A DNA stretch of 64,000 nucleotides from Helicobacter mustelae (GTDB lineage: Bacteria; Campylobacterota; Campylobacteria; Campylobacterales; Helicobacteraceae), in contig NZ_LS483446.1 of assembly GCF_900476215.1 (NCBI RefSeq), positions 1,426,001-1,490,000 of the forward strand, read 5' to 3'. Below are positions 8,242-17,195 of the stretch, piece by piece. The notes beneath the pieces were generated by a model. It was not told the DNA's origin. It was given only the letters and a program-made list of their open reading frames with translations, and did not search any database. The stretch's first letter is position 1. The number at the start of each line of letters is the position of its first letter. The position numbers were made by a program, and so were the translations under genes.

Positions 8242-9078
8242 TTACAGCATAGTAATAAGTTTATGCAAAGTGGCCAAAATACTTAGAGCATAAATCAAAA
8301 GCAGCAAAATCTTATGCACCCTCTCGCTTGCTAGGGCGATGAGCTTAATCCCAATACCCACACCCAAAAATGCACCAACACCCGTAATGAGTCCTGCTTG
8401 GATGGCAGTGTTATCAAGCACGCCCCCATGATAAAGCGAGACCACACCAGACAAAGAAGCAAACACCACAAAAAACAAGCCCAGCGGAACGATTTTCTTG
8501 GAATCATATTTCAGAAAAAAGCCCAGAAATGGCACCATCAAAATCCCTCCGCCCATGCCAAGGGGGATGGAAAAAATCCCTGTAATTAGCCCTGCGAAGA
8601 ATAAAATCGCATGCGTCCTATCGATGGAAGAGGAAATAAACCCGTGGCAAGGCTTGGGGCCTTCTTCTTTGTGCATGGAAAAATGCGCCTCCTCAAAATG
8701 CTGCTTTTTGGAGTTACTAAAGGCATATTTAAAAAAGCTATAGCACACCACGATGACAAACACGCTCATCAAGATTTTATCATCAATGAATTTAAGCAAA
8801 AAGCTCCCTAAAAATGCACCCATTAGCCCACCAAATGCCGCGAAAAAACCCTCTTTGAGACTCAAGAGGCCCTTGGAATAATTGATGATGGATCCTACTA
8901 GAGAGGAAAAAAGCATCTGAATGAGAGAAATCCCCACCGCATGGCTATAGCTAAAATGTGCAAAAATCGCGCTGGGGACTACGATCTCCCCACCCCCTAT
9001 GCCAAAAAACCCCGCTGTGATACCGGTAAAAAGCCCCACGAGAGACAAAAAAATCGCATTGGATTCCTCAACTAACAT
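8242..9078 (-). CDS. TauE/SafE family sulfite exporter-like membrane protein
   Basis: This 278-residue polytopic protein of the UPF0721/TauE-SafE family exports small organosulfur or sulfite-type anions in characterised members; the substrate here is unknown. Two homologous halves are visible, each with a glycine-rich family motif: GLFTGITAGFFGIGGGEIVVPS near the N-terminus and GLITGIFSIPLGMGGGILMVPF in the middle. About eight hydrophobic helices flank a hydrophilic loop (residues 115–150, with EEAHFSMHKEEGPK). The ATG at 9078 follows a GAGGAG site seven bases upstream, so the longer in-frame start at 9132 is unlikely. It is divergent from thiF. Confidence 0.85.
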   Translation of the reverse strand: MLVEESNAIFLSLVGLFTGITAGFFGIGGGEIVVPSAIFAHFSYSHAVGISLIQMLFSSLVGSIINYSKGLLSLKEGFFAAFGGLMGAFLGSFLLKFIDDKILMSVFVIVVCYSFFKYAFSNSKKQHFEEAHFSMHKEEGPKPCHGFISSSIDRTHAILFFAGLITGIFSIPLGMGGGILMVPFLGFFLKYDSKKIVPLGLFFVVFASLSGVVSLYHGGVLDNTAIQAGLITGVGAFLGVGIGIKLIALASERVHKILLLLIYALSILATLHKLITML

Positions 9079-9221
9079 AAAAACTCCTCTAAATTCGCAC
9101 ATACTAACCTGTTGGAGTGAATGCTTGACCAATTTTTGCGCAAAGCTCCATGCAAAAAAATAAGGCTCTCATTCTGCCATTTCCCAGTAGCTAGCTTTTG
9201 GCAAAATAAGAAAATTTTCTG

Positions 9222-9227
9222 TATCAT
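9222..9227 (+). promoter_or_regulatory. Probable -10 box of thiF
   Basis: TATCAT lies 23 bases upstream of the thiF start codon, followed by AAAAGGAACGG as ribosome site. This is a weaker match than the TATAAT boxes elsewhere. Confidence 0.4.
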
Positions 9228-9250
9228 AAAAATTTACAAAAAGGAACGGG

Positions 9251-10045
9251 ATGAGAATCAAATTTAATGGCCAGCCCCTAAGCACCACATGTCAAAATAG
9301 CGCAGAGTTTTTCCATCAACACTCCAAAGATCCCAGCGATGTGTGGATTATCAATGGTTTTGCTACAAAGCAATCCCAACAACTCCACGAAAACGATGAG
9401 CTTTTTTGCATTCCCAAGGGAAAAATTCCTCAAAAAGAAGCGCTAGATGCGATGATGCGCGCACGCCACACCCCACACTTGCATGACAAGCTCAAACGTG
9501 CCAGTGTGGCTATTTGTGGACTCGGAGGGCTGGGATCGCATATTGCCATCATGCTTGCAAGAAGCGGGGTAGGGAAGGTGCATCTCATTGATTTTGACAT
9601 CATTGAACCTAGCAACCTCAATCGCCAATCTTACATGATAGAGGATCTTGGGAAGCTTAAAACCAAGGCGTTGCAAGAACAGATCAAAAAAATCAATCCC
9701 TTCATCTCCACACAAATCCACACCCTACGCATCACAGAGGACAATATCCCAGAATTATTCCCAGGGGATGATATTGTTTGTGAGGCATTTGATAGCATAG
9801 AAGCCAAGGCGATGCTAATGCAAAATTTTCACCGTCACTTTCCCCAAAAGATTTTAATTTGTGGAAGCGGACTAGCTGGCTATGGGGAATCTAATAGCAT
9901 CAAAACACACAAAATCACCAAAAATCTCTATGTTTGTGGCGATCTCACAAGCGAGGCACAAATAGGCAGAGGACTCATGTCCCCACGTGTAAACATCTGT
10001 GCGGGGCATCAAGCCAATCTTGTCTTAGAGCTTTTGGCAAAATAA
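9251..10045 (+). CDS. thiF: ThiF-family sulfur-carrier adenylyltransferase with ThiS-like N-terminus
   Basis: This 264-residue E1-like enzyme should adenylate the C-terminus of a ThiS-type carrier for thiazole synthesis. Residues 1–66 look like a ThiS/ubiquitin-like fold (MRIKFNGQPLST, ELFCIPKGKIP) but lack a terminal Gly-Gly. The ATP-binding Rossmann motif CGLGGLGSHIAIMLARSG starts near residue 89. LIDFDIIEPSNLNRQSY carries the Asp and Arg expected in MoeB/ThiF. AFDSIEAK and the C-terminal region complete the fold. There is no rhodanese domain. No other thi gene is adjacent; moeA converges from the other side, so a MoeB role is possible but less likely. A 44-bp piece is duplicated at 8072. 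Confidence 0.85.
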   Translation: MRIKFNGQPLSTTCQNSAEFFHQHSKDPSDVWIINGFATKQSQQLHENDELFCIPKGKIPQKEALDAMMRARHTPHLHDKLKRASVAICGLGGLGSHIAIMLARSGVGKVHLIDFDIIEPSNLNRQSYMIEDLGKLKTKALQEQIKKINPFISTQIHTLRITEDNIPELFPGDDIVCEAFDSIEAKAMLMQNFHRHFPQKILICGSGLAGYGESNSIKTHKITKNLYVCGDLTSEAQIGRGLMSPRVNICAGHQANLVLELLAK

Positions 10046-10075
10046 AAAAGCAGGATTTTTCAAAACCCCAATCAC

Positions 10076-11299
10076 CTAATTAACAAACCCCTGATTCTCT
10101 TCATCAAACTCCATGATGTATTGCAATACTCCCACCTTTTGTCCCGCCTGCAAATACTCTGTTGTGTGATCGATAAGGACAAGGCTATTACAAGCCCCAA
10201 AAGTGCTGATTGCATTAGGACTGTATTTGCCTTGTTGATAAGGAGTAAAAACCCCCTCTCTTAGATCTCCTAAAATCATATGCGCTCGCTTTCCCTTGAG
10301 ATACAAATCCTCTTTTAGCGTTGCAATAATGGGCTTAGGGTAATAAGTCCGTGCTCCACTGAGATAAAAAATCGTTGGCACCAAGAGTGCGAGTAAATTT
10401 AAGATTCCACTTAATGGATTGCCAGGCAGGCAAAAAATATAGCAGTTCTTTAGCCTTGCAACCATCAATGGTTTTCCAGGCTTAATATTAAGTTTGTGAT
10501 AAAAAATTTCTGCGTGATTTTTTTGCAAGATTTTTTCAAAAAAATCCGCATCCCCCACGCTTGCGCCACCGCTTGTAATTAAAATATCATGCCCTTCTAC
10601 CGCGGATAATAGCCTTGATTCTAATCTCAAAAAATCATCGGGTAAAATCCCAAGATATTGGGCTTGTAAATCATAATTTTCCAGCAATGCGCAGATGCTA
10701 GGAGCATTGATATTATAAATTTGATGCCCTCTTGCATTTTCCCCGACCTCCAAGATCTCATTCCCACTAGAAAAAACACCAATCCTGCAGCATTCTCTTA
10801 CTTCGAGCTCTGCATACCCCTGCGAAGCAAGCAAACCGATTTTGCCAAAATCCAGGCGTTCGCCTCTTTTTGCAATCAAAGCACCCGCTTGCTTCTCTTC
10901 CCCTTTTTTGCGAATGTTGCTGTTTTTAGCCAAGGGCCTAGGCACAGTCAATTTCTCCCCCTCCAAAACCGCCTGCTCAATTGGCACAACCACATCTGCA
11001 CCTTGGGGAATCATCGCCCCAGTCATCACAGCAATAGCTTCTTTGGGTTCTAAAATCCTATCTGAAGCATCATCGCCTGCAAAAATTCTTCGCCTGCAAA
11101 AAAGAGTTTCTCCTTGTTCTGTGCTTTTTAATGCATAACCATCCATCGCGGAATTATCAAATAAAGGCAGGGGGCGGGTGATAAAATAATCGCGTGCGAG
11201 CAAACGACCTTGGGCCTTATAAATAGCACATATTTTAGATTTGAGTGCAAGCCTGGGCAGAGAAAAGTTGATTTTTATTGCATCTTGAAGTTCTAGCAT
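10076..11299 (-). CDS. moeA: Molybdopterin molybdotransferase MoeA
   Basis: This 407-residue enzyme inserts molybdate into adenylated molybdopterin in the last step of molybdenum cofactor synthesis. Key motifs are PLPLFDNSAMDGYAL near residue 45, VMTGAMIPQGADVVVPIEQ, the MogA-like domain with ITSGGASVGDADFFE, and KPGKPLMVARL followed by CLPGNPLSG. Domain IV is present to the C-terminus, so it is full length. The start is 10 bases from the fliR stop. The moeA–fliR–HD order matches what I recall from H. pylori. Confidence 0.95.
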   Translation of the reverse strand: MLELQDAIKINFSLPRLALKSKICAIYKAQGRLLARDYFITRPLPLFDNSAMDGYALKSTEQGETLFCRRRIFAGDDASDRILEPKEAIAVMTGAMIPQGADVVVPIEQAVLEGEKLTVPRPLAKNSNIRKKGEEKQAGALIAKRGERLDFGKIGLLASQGYAELEVRECCRIGVFSSGNEILEVGENARGHQIYNINAPSICALLENYDLQAQYLGILPDDFLRLESRLLSAVEGHDILITSGGASVGDADFFEKILQKNHAEIFYHKLNIKPGKPLMVARLKNCYIFCLPGNPLSGILNLLALLVPTIFYLSGARTYYPKPIIATLKEDLYLKGKRAHMILGDLREGVFTPYQQGKYSPNAISTFGACNSLVLIDHTTEYLQAGQKVGVLQYIMEFDEENQGFVN

Positions 11300-11308
11300 C
11301 TTATACTC

Positions 11309-12073
11309 CTAAAAGATTTTTTGCAGCATCATAAAGCCATTTTTAAGATGCGTGGAAAAAACATTCATGATGGATGGAATAATCACGATGATGGCAATAA
11401 ATGCCAGCGCGATCTTTACAGGAAAGCCAATGGCAAGGAGATTGAATTGAGGATGAGTCTTCATAATCATTCCAAACACAATATCACTGAGCAAAATGAG
11501 TCCCAAAATGGGAAAGGCCATCGCAAAACCTACACTAAAAAGCAAAGAAAAATCATAGATAATGGTCTCTAAAATATTTTGCTTGGTGACAAAATGCCCC
11601 AAAGGGATCTGCTCCAAACTCTGAGCCACAAAAGAAAAAATCACATGATGAAAATCACTCTGCAAGGCAATAAGCATGGCTAACATCATCAAAACCTGTC
11701 CAACGATGGGTTTTTGCGATCCTGTGGCAGGATCATAGGCACTTGCCATGGTAAGCCCCATCGAAAAACTAATGCTATCTCCAGCAAAAGCAAGGGTGGA
11801 AAAAATGATCTGCAAAACAAGTGAGGCTAAAAATCCAAATAATAGCTCTAGGCTTCCTGCTATAAGAAAACTCACCGTATCTAACTGCAGGGGAGTATGG
11901 GGCAAAATGGGAAAAAACACTAGGCACATGAAAAATGCCAATGCCCCACGCAGGGAAACAGGAATGAGTCCAGAATCAAAAAAAGGGAAAAATGCGAAAA
12001 TCCCTCCAAAGCGCAGAAGCAAAAGCAAAAAAGCCTCTGTATTGTTTTGGGTGAGGAGTGAGAGAAATTCCAT
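11309..12073 (-). CDS. fliR: Flagellar biosynthesis protein FliR
   Basis: This 254-residue inner-membrane component of the flagellar type III export gate assembles with FliP and FliQ. Family traits are the hydrophobic N-terminus with LLLLRFGGIFAFFPFF, RGALAFFMCLVFFP, GELLFGF-like SLELLFGFLASLVLQ, FAGDSISFSMGLTMA and the P-LGL-LLSDI-FG segment near residue 190. About six membrane helices are predicted by eye. The start ATG shares one base with the stop of the HD-domain gene (TGATG), so translation is probably coupled. Confidence 0.93.
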   Translation of the reverse strand: MEFLSLLTQNNTEAFLLLLLRFGGIFAFFPFFDSGLIPVSLRGALAFFMCLVFFPILPHTPLQLDTVSFLIAGSLELLFGFLASLVLQIIFSTLAFAGDSISFSMGLTMASAYDPATGSQKPIVGQVLMMLAMLIALQSDFHHVIFSFVAQSLEQIPLGHFVTKQNILETIIYDFSLLFSVGFAMAFPILGLILLSDIVFGMIMKTHPQFNLLAIGFPVKIALAFIAIIVIIPSIMNVFSTHLKNGFMMLQKIF

Positions 12074-13266
12074 CAGACAAAATCCCTAAAAATCTTTCCT
12101 ATGTCTACATCTTGGATGACCTTGCTCCCACATCTCTCTAAAATTTTCTGTGCGCCATCGATGAGATCATGAGAGGAGATCCCATGGGCAATAGAGATTT
12201 TTGCCTCTAAAAATGCTCCCAATAAATCACAAACTTTTAAAAATTCTCCAAAAATAGGCTGAAATTCCTCTTTGTTGTAGGAGCTTAGCAATTCTTCCCC
12301 GCTTGCATGATTCACAAAACATTCAATTTTATAACGATTGCTAAATTCATTCTGTGTGAAATACTTGATGTCTTCTGCGATATTTTCTGGCACGATGGAG
12401 AGGATTTTTTGCTCCACAGCCTTTTGTTCCAGCTCTTTTATCTGATGATCTAGCCCGCGCACACTTTGCTTAATGGGAGAGATAATATCACGAGTTAAAA
12501 TCTCTGGAAGATCATGAAATAAGCCACAAAGAAAATGATTGATGCGCATTTGCTTGCAAGCACCAATATCATAACTCAAAAGATATCCACTCAGTGCTAC
12601 AATGAGCGTATGTCCTAGCACACTTGTAGCAGGCACCCTTGGAGTTTGGCTCCAACGCTTCTGGAATCTCAACTGCCCAAACATTGTAATGAGCTCTTGC
12701 AGATTTTTAAACAGAGCCACTTTTTGCACACTGCTTAAATGATAAAAACCCTCCACTTCCTTGTCAATAGTGCTTTTGATATTTTGCACATCATACATGT
12801 AGGGGTTGAAATGATAGATGATGTCAAACTCCCATTTGGAGGCATAAAAATGCGCAGCTTTGAGAATCTGTGTCTCCAAGACATCTGGGGGATTTTTGAG
12901 ATAATGCCCCATCATCTCAAAAAAGGGATACTCACAAAGCTCAGACTCTAGCTCCTGGATGACAAAATCACTCAATTCATTGCGGTAATTTTTTTGCAGG
13001 TCATAAAAAACAGGAGGCTTAATATCTGTGAGGACCACACGAGAAAAAAATTCAAAACAAAAATACAAGATAAGATTTTCCCAATCAATTTTCACCCCCC
13101 TCTCTTGCTCCTCTATACGTGCAAACAAATAGGCAATCACGAACTTATGAGCCTGCTTATCAAGCTCCACAAATTCAATGGGAGTGGCTTGATCATTCCA
13201 CCTACGGATAGAAGCAGCGACAAAAATCTTGCGCAGCAATGGGGTTTTGAGTCTTGGATCTTTCAT
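12073..13266 (-). CDS. HD-domain protein, probable metal-dependent phosphohydrolase
   Basis: This 397-residue protein carries an HD-type metal site in its middle: a histidine in VLGHTLIVAL, the doublet in FLCGLFHDLPEILTRDIISP, and an aspartate near residue 330 in VCDLLGAFLEAKI. The arrangement resembles YfbR-like nucleotidases, but the substrate is unknown. Residues 1–180 have no clear relative. It sits upstream of fliR and moeA with overlapping stop/start codons. I recall a hypothetical protein in this position in H. pylori, so this is a conserved lineage gene. A flagellar or nucleotide role would be inference from context only. Confidence 0.75.
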   Translation of the reverse strand: MKDPRLKTPLLRKIFVAASIRRWNDQATPIEFVELDKQAHKFVIAYLFARIEEQERGVKIDWENLILYFCFEFFSRVVLTDIKPPVFYDLQKNYRNELSDFVIQELESELCEYPFFEMMGHYLKNPPDVLETQILKAAHFYASKWEFDIIYHFNPYMYDVQNIKSTIDKEVEGFYHLSSVQKVALFKNLQELITMFGQLRFQKRWSQTPRVPATSVLGHTLIVALSGYLLSYDIGACKQMRINHFLCGLFHDLPEILTRDIISPIKQSVRGLDHQIKELEQKAVEQKILSIVPENIAEDIKYFTQNEFSNRYKIECFVNHASGEELLSSYNKEEFQPIFGEFLKVCDLLGAFLEAKISIAHGISSHDLIDGAQKILERCGSKVIQDVDIGKIFRDFV

Positions 13267-13325
13267 CTAGCACTTCTTTGGATTTTTTTGTATTTTGGAT
13301 TTTTTAGAGGCGGTGTCATCTTCTT

Positions 13326-14894
13326 TCATCTTGCAAAATCCACAGATCGCGTCTCGCGGATCACATTGACTTTAATCTCGCCAGGATATTGGAGGGTGGA
13401 TTCAATGTCTCTTGCAATCTCGCGCGCAAGCACCACTGCGCCCTCATCACTCAACAAATCTGCCCTAGCAATCACGCGGACCTCCCGACCCGCACTAATA
13501 GCATAAGCCTGCTTGACGCCAAATTTTTGTGCAGCAATCTTTTCAATATCCTGCATGCGGTTTAAGAAGTTTTCTAACACCTCTTTGCGCGCACCAGGAC
13601 GCCCCGCACTAATAGCATCTGCTGCGCAAACAAGGGCAGATTCTATGCTTGTGGCCTCCTCATCACCATGATGAGAAAGAATGGCATTGATTACCACAGG
13701 ATGCTCGTTATAACGCTTGCAAACATCAGCGCCTCGAGTTACATGATTGCCACTCTCTTGGGTGAAAACCTTGCCAATATCATGCAAGAGCCCCGCACGG
13801 CAAGCCAAATCTTCATCTGCACCGAGCTCTGCAGCCATAAGCCTTGCAAGCTTGGCCACCTCGATGGAATGCCCCAGGGCATTTTGGCCAAAGCTCGCGC
13901 GATATTTTAGCTTTCCAATGAGACGCTGGATTTCAGGATGGATATTATTGAGTCCCAAATCAATGACAACTTTTTGCCCCTCTTCTAATACAAGATTTTC
14001 CATTTCCTGCGAGACTTTTTTATAGATTTCTTCGATATTGGCAGGCTGGATTCTGCCATCTTGGATTAGCAGCTCCATGGTTCGCACTGCAATAGCACGA
14101 CGATAAAGATTGAAATTACTCAAAATAACCATCCCAGGAGTATCATCAATAATCACATCCACTCCAGTAATCATTTCAAAAGTCTTGATATTCCGCCCTT
14201 CCTTGCCAATGATTTTGCCCTTGATTTCATCATTGGGCAAATGAACCACATTGATGAGTTTTTCTGTGGCAAATTCCCCAGCATAGCGACTAATAGCCTG
14301 GGCGATGATATAATTTGCACGCTTTTTTGCCTGCTCCATGGCTTCGCGCTCAGAGCGCTTGATGAAACGAGCCTGCTCAATAATAAGTTCTTTTTGAAGT
14401 TGGTCAAGAAGGATATGCTTGGCTTCCTCTTGTGTGAGCTGGGTGTAGGAGCTTAGGGTCTCAAGCATTGCTTTAGAGTATTCCTCACAATCCTTGATGA
14501 GTTTTTTGTATTCGACTTCTTGGTGCAAGAGCTTATTTTTGAGGTTAGCAAGTCGATCTTGTTCCTGCTCCAAAAACAATCTATCGCTTCGACTTTTTTG
14601 GGAAATCTGGTATTCCTTGTCTTTTAGACGGGAGAGCTTGTCTTCGTATTCTTTGATGATGGAAGAGGATTTTTCTTCAAACTGCTCTCTTAGCTCCATC
14701 TCCTGCTCCTTGAGCTTTAGATTTTGCTTCTGTAGCAAGGTGGTAGCCTCAAACTCAATGGCCTTGGCCTTGGCTCTGGCTTGATCGATGATGAAATCTC
14801 TATTAGAGTGGTAGAGCCTTTTTACGACAAAAAAAGTGATAATCCCCACAAATAGGCCTACGCCCAAAGAGCTGATAATCAGGTAACTTAACAT
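13326..14894 (-). CDS. rny: Ribonuclease Y
   Basis: This 522-residue membrane-anchored endoribonuclease initiates mRNA decay. It has one N-terminal membrane helix (MLSYLIISSLGVGLFVGIIT), a long charged coiled coil (residues 30–190), a KH domain with IIGKEGRNIKTFEMITGVDV, and an HD domain with LLHDIGKV and LSHHGDEEA. The C-terminus ends in GEIKVNVIRETRS, typical of the family. The ATG at 14894 has an AAGG site six bases upstream and matches the family N-terminus; a longer in-frame start is rejected. Its first 92 bases overlap the 3' end of the cyclo-ligase gene upstream. Confidence 0.95.
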   Translation of the reverse strand: MLSYLIISSLGVGLFVGIITFFVVKRLYHSNRDFIIDQARAKAKAIEFEATTLLQKQNLKLKEQEMELREQFEEKSSSIIKEYEDKLSRLKDKEYQISQKSRSDRLFLEQEQDRLANLKNKLLHQEVEYKKLIKDCEEYSKAMLETLSSYTQLTQEEAKHILLDQLQKELIIEQARFIKRSEREAMEQAKKRANYIIAQAISRYAGEFATEKLINVVHLPNDEIKGKIIGKEGRNIKTFEMITGVDVIIDDTPGMVILSNFNLYRRAIAVRTMELLIQDGRIQPANIEEIYKKVSQEMENLVLEEGQKVVIDLGLNNIHPEIQRLIGKLKYRASFGQNALGHSIEVAKLARLMAAELGADEDLACRAGLLHDIGKVFTQESGNHVTRGADVCKRYNEHPVVINAILSHHGDEEATSIESALVCAADAISAGRPGARKEVLENFLNRMQDIEKIAAQKFGVKQAYAISAGREVRVIARADLLSDEGAVVLAREIARDIESTLQYPGEIKVNVIRETRSVDFAR

Positions 14895-15447
14895 TCTTTG
14901 CCTTTTTGATTTTATAGAAACTGGAAATAAAATAATCACCCTGGATATCAAAATCCTGCGTAATTATATCTTTTGAAAAATAGAATTTTTTGGCGATAAA
15001 AATAACTTTTGGCTTCTTTTTGAGGCTTGCAAAAAAGCGATCATACATCCCCTTTCCAAAGCCAACGCGCGCAAAGTTGCCATCCATGCCCAAAATGGGC
15101 ACGACCATGGCATCAAGTTTGCAAGAAACCCTTCGCGTGTTGCATTCCAAGATTCCATAGGAATTCTTTTGCAAAGGGAGAGAAAATCTTACAACATCAA
15201 AGCTAATTTTTGCGATTTTGGGCAGGAAAACCTTAATGCCCCTTTGTTTTTTCAGCGCAAAGAGAGTGGGCCTTAGATCCACCTCGCTTCTCAAGGGATA
15301 ATACAGCAGGATTTTTTTGGCCCCAAGATTTTTGAGCAAGGAGCAAATCTCTTGATTGATGGCAGTTTTTTGTGCATGATAGCCTAGCCTCTCACGTCGC
15401 AATCTTGCCCTGCACTCTGCTCGAAAATGCTTTTTTTTCTCCTGCAT
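14803..15447 (-). CDS. 5-formyltetrahydrofolate cyclo-ligase
   Basis: This 214-residue enzyme converts 5-formyl-THF to 5,10-methenyl-THF using ATP, in folate salvage. It has an N-terminal basic helix (KKHFRAECRARLRRERL), LLYYPLRSEVDLRPTL for the nucleotide and folate pocket, PILGMDGNFARVGFGKGMYDRFF with the GxGKGxYDR signature, and a C-terminal tail. The tail (from about residue 184, KNVKLPDYQLFGRRP) runs inside the rny gene in another frame for 92 bp, which is unusual. The tail looks less conserved and may be a read-through extension after loss of an earlier stop. The rny–cyclo-ligase neighbourhood also exists, as I recall, in Campylobacter. Confidence 0.85.
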   Translation of the reverse strand: MQEKKKHFRAECRARLRRERLGYHAQKTAINQEICSLLKNLGAKKILLYYPLRSEVDLRPTLFALKKQRGIKVFLPKIAKISFDVVRFSLPLQKNSYGILECNTRRVSCKLDAMVVPILGMDGNFARVGFGKGMYDRFFASLKKKPKVIFIAKKFYFSKDIITQDFDIQGDYFISSFYKIKKAKNVKLPDYQLFGRRPICGDYHFFCRKKALPL

Positions 15448-15559
15448 GCCTTGCCTTTGGTTTTTTGCCTGTGATGATTTTGCTAATAGCCCAAATATTT
15501 ATGGTGCTCAAAGCCCCTTGCAAGCTTGCAAAAACTTGATTTTTGAAGCTTTTCATTGT

Positions 15560-15565
15560 TATAAT
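15560..15565 (+). promoter_or_regulatory. -10 box of the lipoprotein–ftsY unit
   Basis: TATAAT preceded by a T-rich stretch lies 28 bases upstream of the lipoprotein ATG at 15594. It probably drives the lipoprotein, ftsY and radA, which are nearly contiguous. Confidence 0.55.
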
Positions 15566-15593
15566 TTTACAAATATTTGGCAAGAAGTAATTG

Positions 15594-16304
15594 ATGAAAA
15601 AATGGCTTATAGCGACCCTGCTTTTTTCTCTATTCACGGGCTGCAATCCACACAAAAAAAATCTTAAAAAATACCAATTCCAGGACCTGGGGCAAAAAAC
15701 CATCCAAATCCAAAGCGATTTTTTTCATCTCTCCTTGCGCTATGGCGGAGTGCAAAAACCAGAAACGCAGAAAAACTCACAAAAGAGTGCGAAAAACACA
15801 CTTTTATTTGTGTTTGATTTGGATGATAAAAGCTATCAGGCCTATATTGATGTACTAGAAAATCTCCAAAAAGACTACAAAGATCTGCGTGTCATTGGGG
15901 TATTGGACACGCATAAAGATCCTAAAATTCTGCAAAAATTTGCCCAGGATTATAAGATTCATTTCCCCATCCTCAATCCCATGGATGGAAAATCTCTGCG
16001 CGCGGATTTTTCAAAAATTCTCGCACAAAATGCAGAGCTAGAGGAGCAAAATTCCCAGGCTATAGACCCAAATCAAAATGCTCTGGCACAAAATTCCACC
16101 TCGCAACACTCTCTAGCAACACCAACTCAAAACACCCTCAAAAACACTGCACAAAACACGCAACAACATTCTGAGCAAAAAACACCCTACCCAATCCTGG
16201 GGCTACCCTTTCTCGTACTCTATGATAAAAATGGCCAGAAGGTCCAGTATTATGAGGGCAGCGTGGTGCAGGAGATGTTTATGCATGATCTAAATCACTT
16301 ATAA
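15594..16304 (+). CDS. Thioredoxin-fold (TlpA-like) lipoprotein with N/Q-rich insert
   Basis: This 236-residue protein has a signal peptide and lipobox (LLFSLFTGC, cysteine near residue 17), so it should be lipidated and face the periplasm. Residues 60–125 and 180–236 resemble the AhpC/TlpA thioredoxin fold: LLFVFDLDDKSYQAYIDVLE, VIGVLDTHKDP, and the late cis-proline-like stretch YPILGLPFLVLYDKNGQKV. No CxxC is visible, so redox activity is doubtful. A low-complexity block rich in Asn, Gln, Ser and Thr (about residues 140–197) splits the fold between the helix and the cis-Pro strand. ftsY follows after 12 bases. Confidence 0.65.
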   Translation: MKKWLIATLLFSLFTGCNPHKKNLKKYQFQDLGQKTIQIQSDFFHLSLRYGGVQKPETQKNSQKSAKNTLLFVFDLDDKSYQAYIDVLENLQKDYKDLRVIGVLDTHKDPKILQKFAQDYKIHFPILNPMDGKSLRADFSKILAQNAELEEQNSQAIDPNQNALAQNSTSQHSLATPTQNTLKNTAQNTQQHSEQKTPYPILGLPFLVLYDKNGQKVQYYEGSVVQEMFMHDLNHL

Positions 16305-16316
16305 AAAAGGAAAAAA

Positions 16317-17195
16317 ATGTTTGATTTTTTTAAAAAAACCGCACAAAATATCAGCAATTTTTTGGGAGGTGGAGCCAAACAACAAATAGAAAAAGAGCTC
16401 CTAGAAGAGGTTTTGATCGAAGCAGATGTGGATTATGAGGTCATTGAACAGTTACTGCAGCACCTGCCTCAAAATATCACGAGGAATCAGCTAGAAGTGG
16501 GGCTAGATCGCTTTTTTCGCGGAGAGAGCTATTATGACAAAGTCTCCCTCAAAGACATCCCCACCAAGCCCCTTGTAGAGCTTATCATCGGAGTAAATGG
16601 CGCAGGCAAAACCACCACAATCGCAAAGCTTGCAAAACGCTATAAAGATTCTGGGAAAAAGGTATTGCTTGGTGCAGGGGATACCTTCCGCGCAGCTGCA
16701 ATCGATCAACTAAAACTTTGGAGTGAAAAAATCAGTGTGGACATCATCAGCACACAATATGGAAGTGACCCCAGCGCACTAGCCTATGACACCATCAACG
16801 CAGGAAGTGCCAGAAAAATGGATCACATCATCATTGATACCGCAGGACGTCTGCACAATCAAACCAATCTCAAAAATGAATTGCTAAAAATCACTAGAGT
16901 CTGCTCCAAGGCTCTCAATAATGAGCCCTATCGCAAAATCCTGATACTAGATGGAACACAGGGGAGCTCTAGCATCAATCAAGCAAAAATTTTTCATGAA
17001 ATGCTAAAGGTGGATGGGGTGATTCTCACCAAGCTTGATGGCACAAGCAAGGGCGGGGCGATTTTGAGCATCATTCATGCACTCAAACTCCCCATTATTG
17101 CTATTGGTGTGGGAGAGAGGGCTGAGGATCTGCTAGATTTTGACCAAAAAGATTTTATTAACAAATTGCTAGATTCTATTTTTGAGGTCAAATAG
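16317..17195 (+). CDS. ftsY: Signal recognition particle receptor FtsY
   Basis: This 292-residue SRP GTPase receives ribosome–SRP complexes at the membrane. The short N-terminal region ([17 protein letters not shown]) can bind membrane, and there is no long acidic A domain. The N domain is followed by the G domain with P-loop [43 protein letters not shown] and [12 protein letters not shown]. All GTPase motifs are present. It has an AAGG ribosome site, and its stop overlaps the radA GTG start. Confidence 0.97.
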
